DNA of 6,420 nucleotides from Massilia sp. (lineage in GTDB: Bacteria > Pseudomonadota > Gammaproteobacteria > Burkholderiales > Burkholderiaceae_D). The translations under genes were made by a program, and so were the position numbers. This document shows, in pieces, positions 5,668-6,420 of this stretch. The notes under the pieces were generated by a model, which searched no databases, was not told where the DNA came from, and saw nothing but the letters and a program-made list of their open reading frames with translations. The stretch's first letter is position 1; every line of letters begins with the position of its first letter. The stretch covers positions 1 through 6,420 of the forward strand of contig DOUW01000446.1 in the NCBI GenBank assembly GCA_003520365.1, given 5' to 3'.

Positions 5668-5876
5668 GAGTCACGTACGGACAAGCCGCAGGGCCGCGCA
5701 CGCCGGGCCCGCTGCACTCCCTGCCCTTGCGGGGCAGGTCGCACCTGCGCAGCGCTTCACTTATAATGCGAAGAATATTGCAGCGCGCGCAACGACAGCC
5801 CGGCTGTTACGCCCTGTTACCAAATACCGTCCGTTTCGCTTATTGTCCCAGCCGACCCGGCCTTACCCATTTTCAT
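5668..5876. other. Divergent control region between rpsB promoter and map
   Basis: This stretch holds no gene. It contains two overlapping hairpins, CTGCCC/GGGCAG (5721-5737) and GCAGGT/ACCTGC (5734-5748), which share bases and cannot form together. It also contains the map -10 box (5762-5767), and a CTGTTAC direct repeat with a 10-bp period (5804-5810, 5814-5820) in the map leader. No terminator or small gene is evident. Confidence 0.6.
5762..5767 (+). promoter_or_regulatory. -10 box of the putative map promoter
   Basis: TATAAT is a perfect -10 hexamer lying 109 bp before the map start. No good -35 is found 16-18 bases upstream (best about three matches of six, GTCGCA at 18), and there is no TG extension. 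The promoter may be weak or activator-dependent. A start near 5774 would give map a leader of about 100 nt. Confidence 0.55.
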
Positions 5877-6420
5877 ATGTCCATCTCCATCAAAACCCCG
5901 GAAGAAATCGAAGGCATGCGCATCGCCGGCCGCCTCGGCGCCGAAGTGCTCGACTACATCACGCCTTTCGTGAAACCGGGCGTGACGACGGCCGAACTCG
6001 ATCGCCTGTGTCACGAATACATGGTCAACGTGCAGGGCACGACCCCTGCCCCGCTGAACTACCAGCCGCCGGGTTATCCGCCCTATCCGAAGTCGGTCTG
6101 CACCTCGCTCAACGACGTGATCTGCCACGGCATCCCGAACGACAAGCCGCTCAAGGACGGCGACGTGATGAACATCGACGTCACCGTCATCACGAAGGAT
6201 GGTTTCCATGGCGACAACAGCCGCATGTTCTTTATCGGCAAACCGTCGATCATGGCCAAGCGCCTGGCCGAAGTCACCTACGAATGCATGTGGCTGGGCA
6301 TCTCGAAAGTCAAACCTGGCGCTTACCTGGGCGACATTGGCCACGTGATCCAGCAGCACGCCGAAAAGAACGGCTACAGCGTGGTGCGCGAGTTCTGCGG
6401 CCACGGCATCGGCCGCGTCT
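5877..6420 (+). CDS. map: Methionine aminopeptidase type I, N-terminal 181 codons, cut by window edge
   Basis: MetAP removes the initiator Met from nascent proteins whose second residue is small. The translation MSISIKTPEEIEGMRIAGRL matches the type I bacterial enzyme from its first residues. Ligand and active-site residues visible are His84 (ICHGIP), Asp101 (NIDVTV), Asp113 (GFHGDNS) and His176 (CGHGIG); the two glutamate ligands lie beyond base 6420. Compared with E. coli MetAP as I recall it, there is one extra residue between the two Asp ligands (ITKDG against IKDG) and a longer Pro/Tyr-rich loop (64-71) before PKSVC. The ATG at 5877 is chosen because it gives the family N-terminus, although no purine-rich ribosome binding site precedes it. 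It diverges from rpsB. In Burkholderiales it is often followed by glnD, which would lie outside the window. Confidence 0.96.
   Translation, partial: MSISIKTPEEIEGMRIAGRLGAEVLDYITPFVKPGVTTAELDRLCHEYMVNVQGTTPAPLNYQPPGYPPYPKSVCTSLNDVICHGIPNDKPLKDGDVMNIDVTVITKDGFHGDNSRMFFIGKPSIMAKRLAEVTYECMWLGISKVKPGAYLGDIGHVIQQHAEKNGYSVVREFCGHGIGRV

Noticed and set aside
5766..5876. In-frame 37-codon N-terminal extension of map from the ATG inside TATAATG
   Set aside because: The frame is open, but the ATG overlaps the -10 box, no ribosome binding site precedes it, and the family N-terminus begins at 5877.
5817..6404. Minus-strand open frame of 195 codons opposite map
   Set aside because: It is an antisense shadow of map, rich in His/Val/Asp/Arg; the map frame carries the active-site motifs.

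Overview
The window is a high-GC stretch of a bacterial chromosome carrying the conserved translation and envelope-precursor cluster rpsB-tsf-pyrH-frr-uppS-cdsA-dxr on the minus strand. A map gene diverges from it on the plus strand. Seven of the eight genes are recognisable from diagnostic motifs, and the eighth, dxr, from its N-terminal motif. The gene order with divergent map, together with the protein sequences, fits a betaproteobacterium of the order Burkholderiales. The family Oxalobacteraceae (Massilia, Herbaspirillum and relatives) is my best guess; this is inference, not a database result. All genes are chromosomal housekeeping genes. I see no tRNA, rRNA, insertion sequence, CRISPR array or phage gene.

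Layout from right to left, the direction in which most of it is transcribed. map (5877-6420, plus, cut by the window edge) and rpsB (4754-5503, minus) diverge from a 373-bp control region. This region holds a near-consensus sigma-70 promoter for rpsB, a perfect TATAAT box for map and a structured rpsB leader. A strong intrinsic terminator-like hairpin lies between rpsB and tsf (3698-4606), and a clean terminator follows tsf. A 412-bp gene-free gap then contains an inverted pair of 31-bp palindromic repeats of REP/BIME type. After it come pyrH (2569-3285) and frr (1973-2533), 35 bp apart. Another intrinsic terminator separates frr from a tightly packed unit: uppS (1077-1826), cdsA (247-1077, one-base TGATG overlap) and dxr (1-228, C-terminal part outside the window, 18 bp after cdsA).

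Functionally the right half serves translation: S2 and EF-Ts, then ribosome recycling factor, with MetAP for N-terminal Met removal. UMP kinase supplies UDP/UTP. The left half feeds membranes and cell wall: dxr starts the MEP isoprenoid pathway, uppS builds undecaprenyl diphosphate from its products, and cdsA makes CDP-diacylglycerol for phospholipids.

No undescribed gene system is visible. The points worth checking are all non-coding: the repeat pair between tsf and pyrH, the rpsB/tsf intergenic hairpin, the repeated arms of the frr-uppS terminator region, a near-duplicate of the tsf ribosome binding site, and the rpsB leader.
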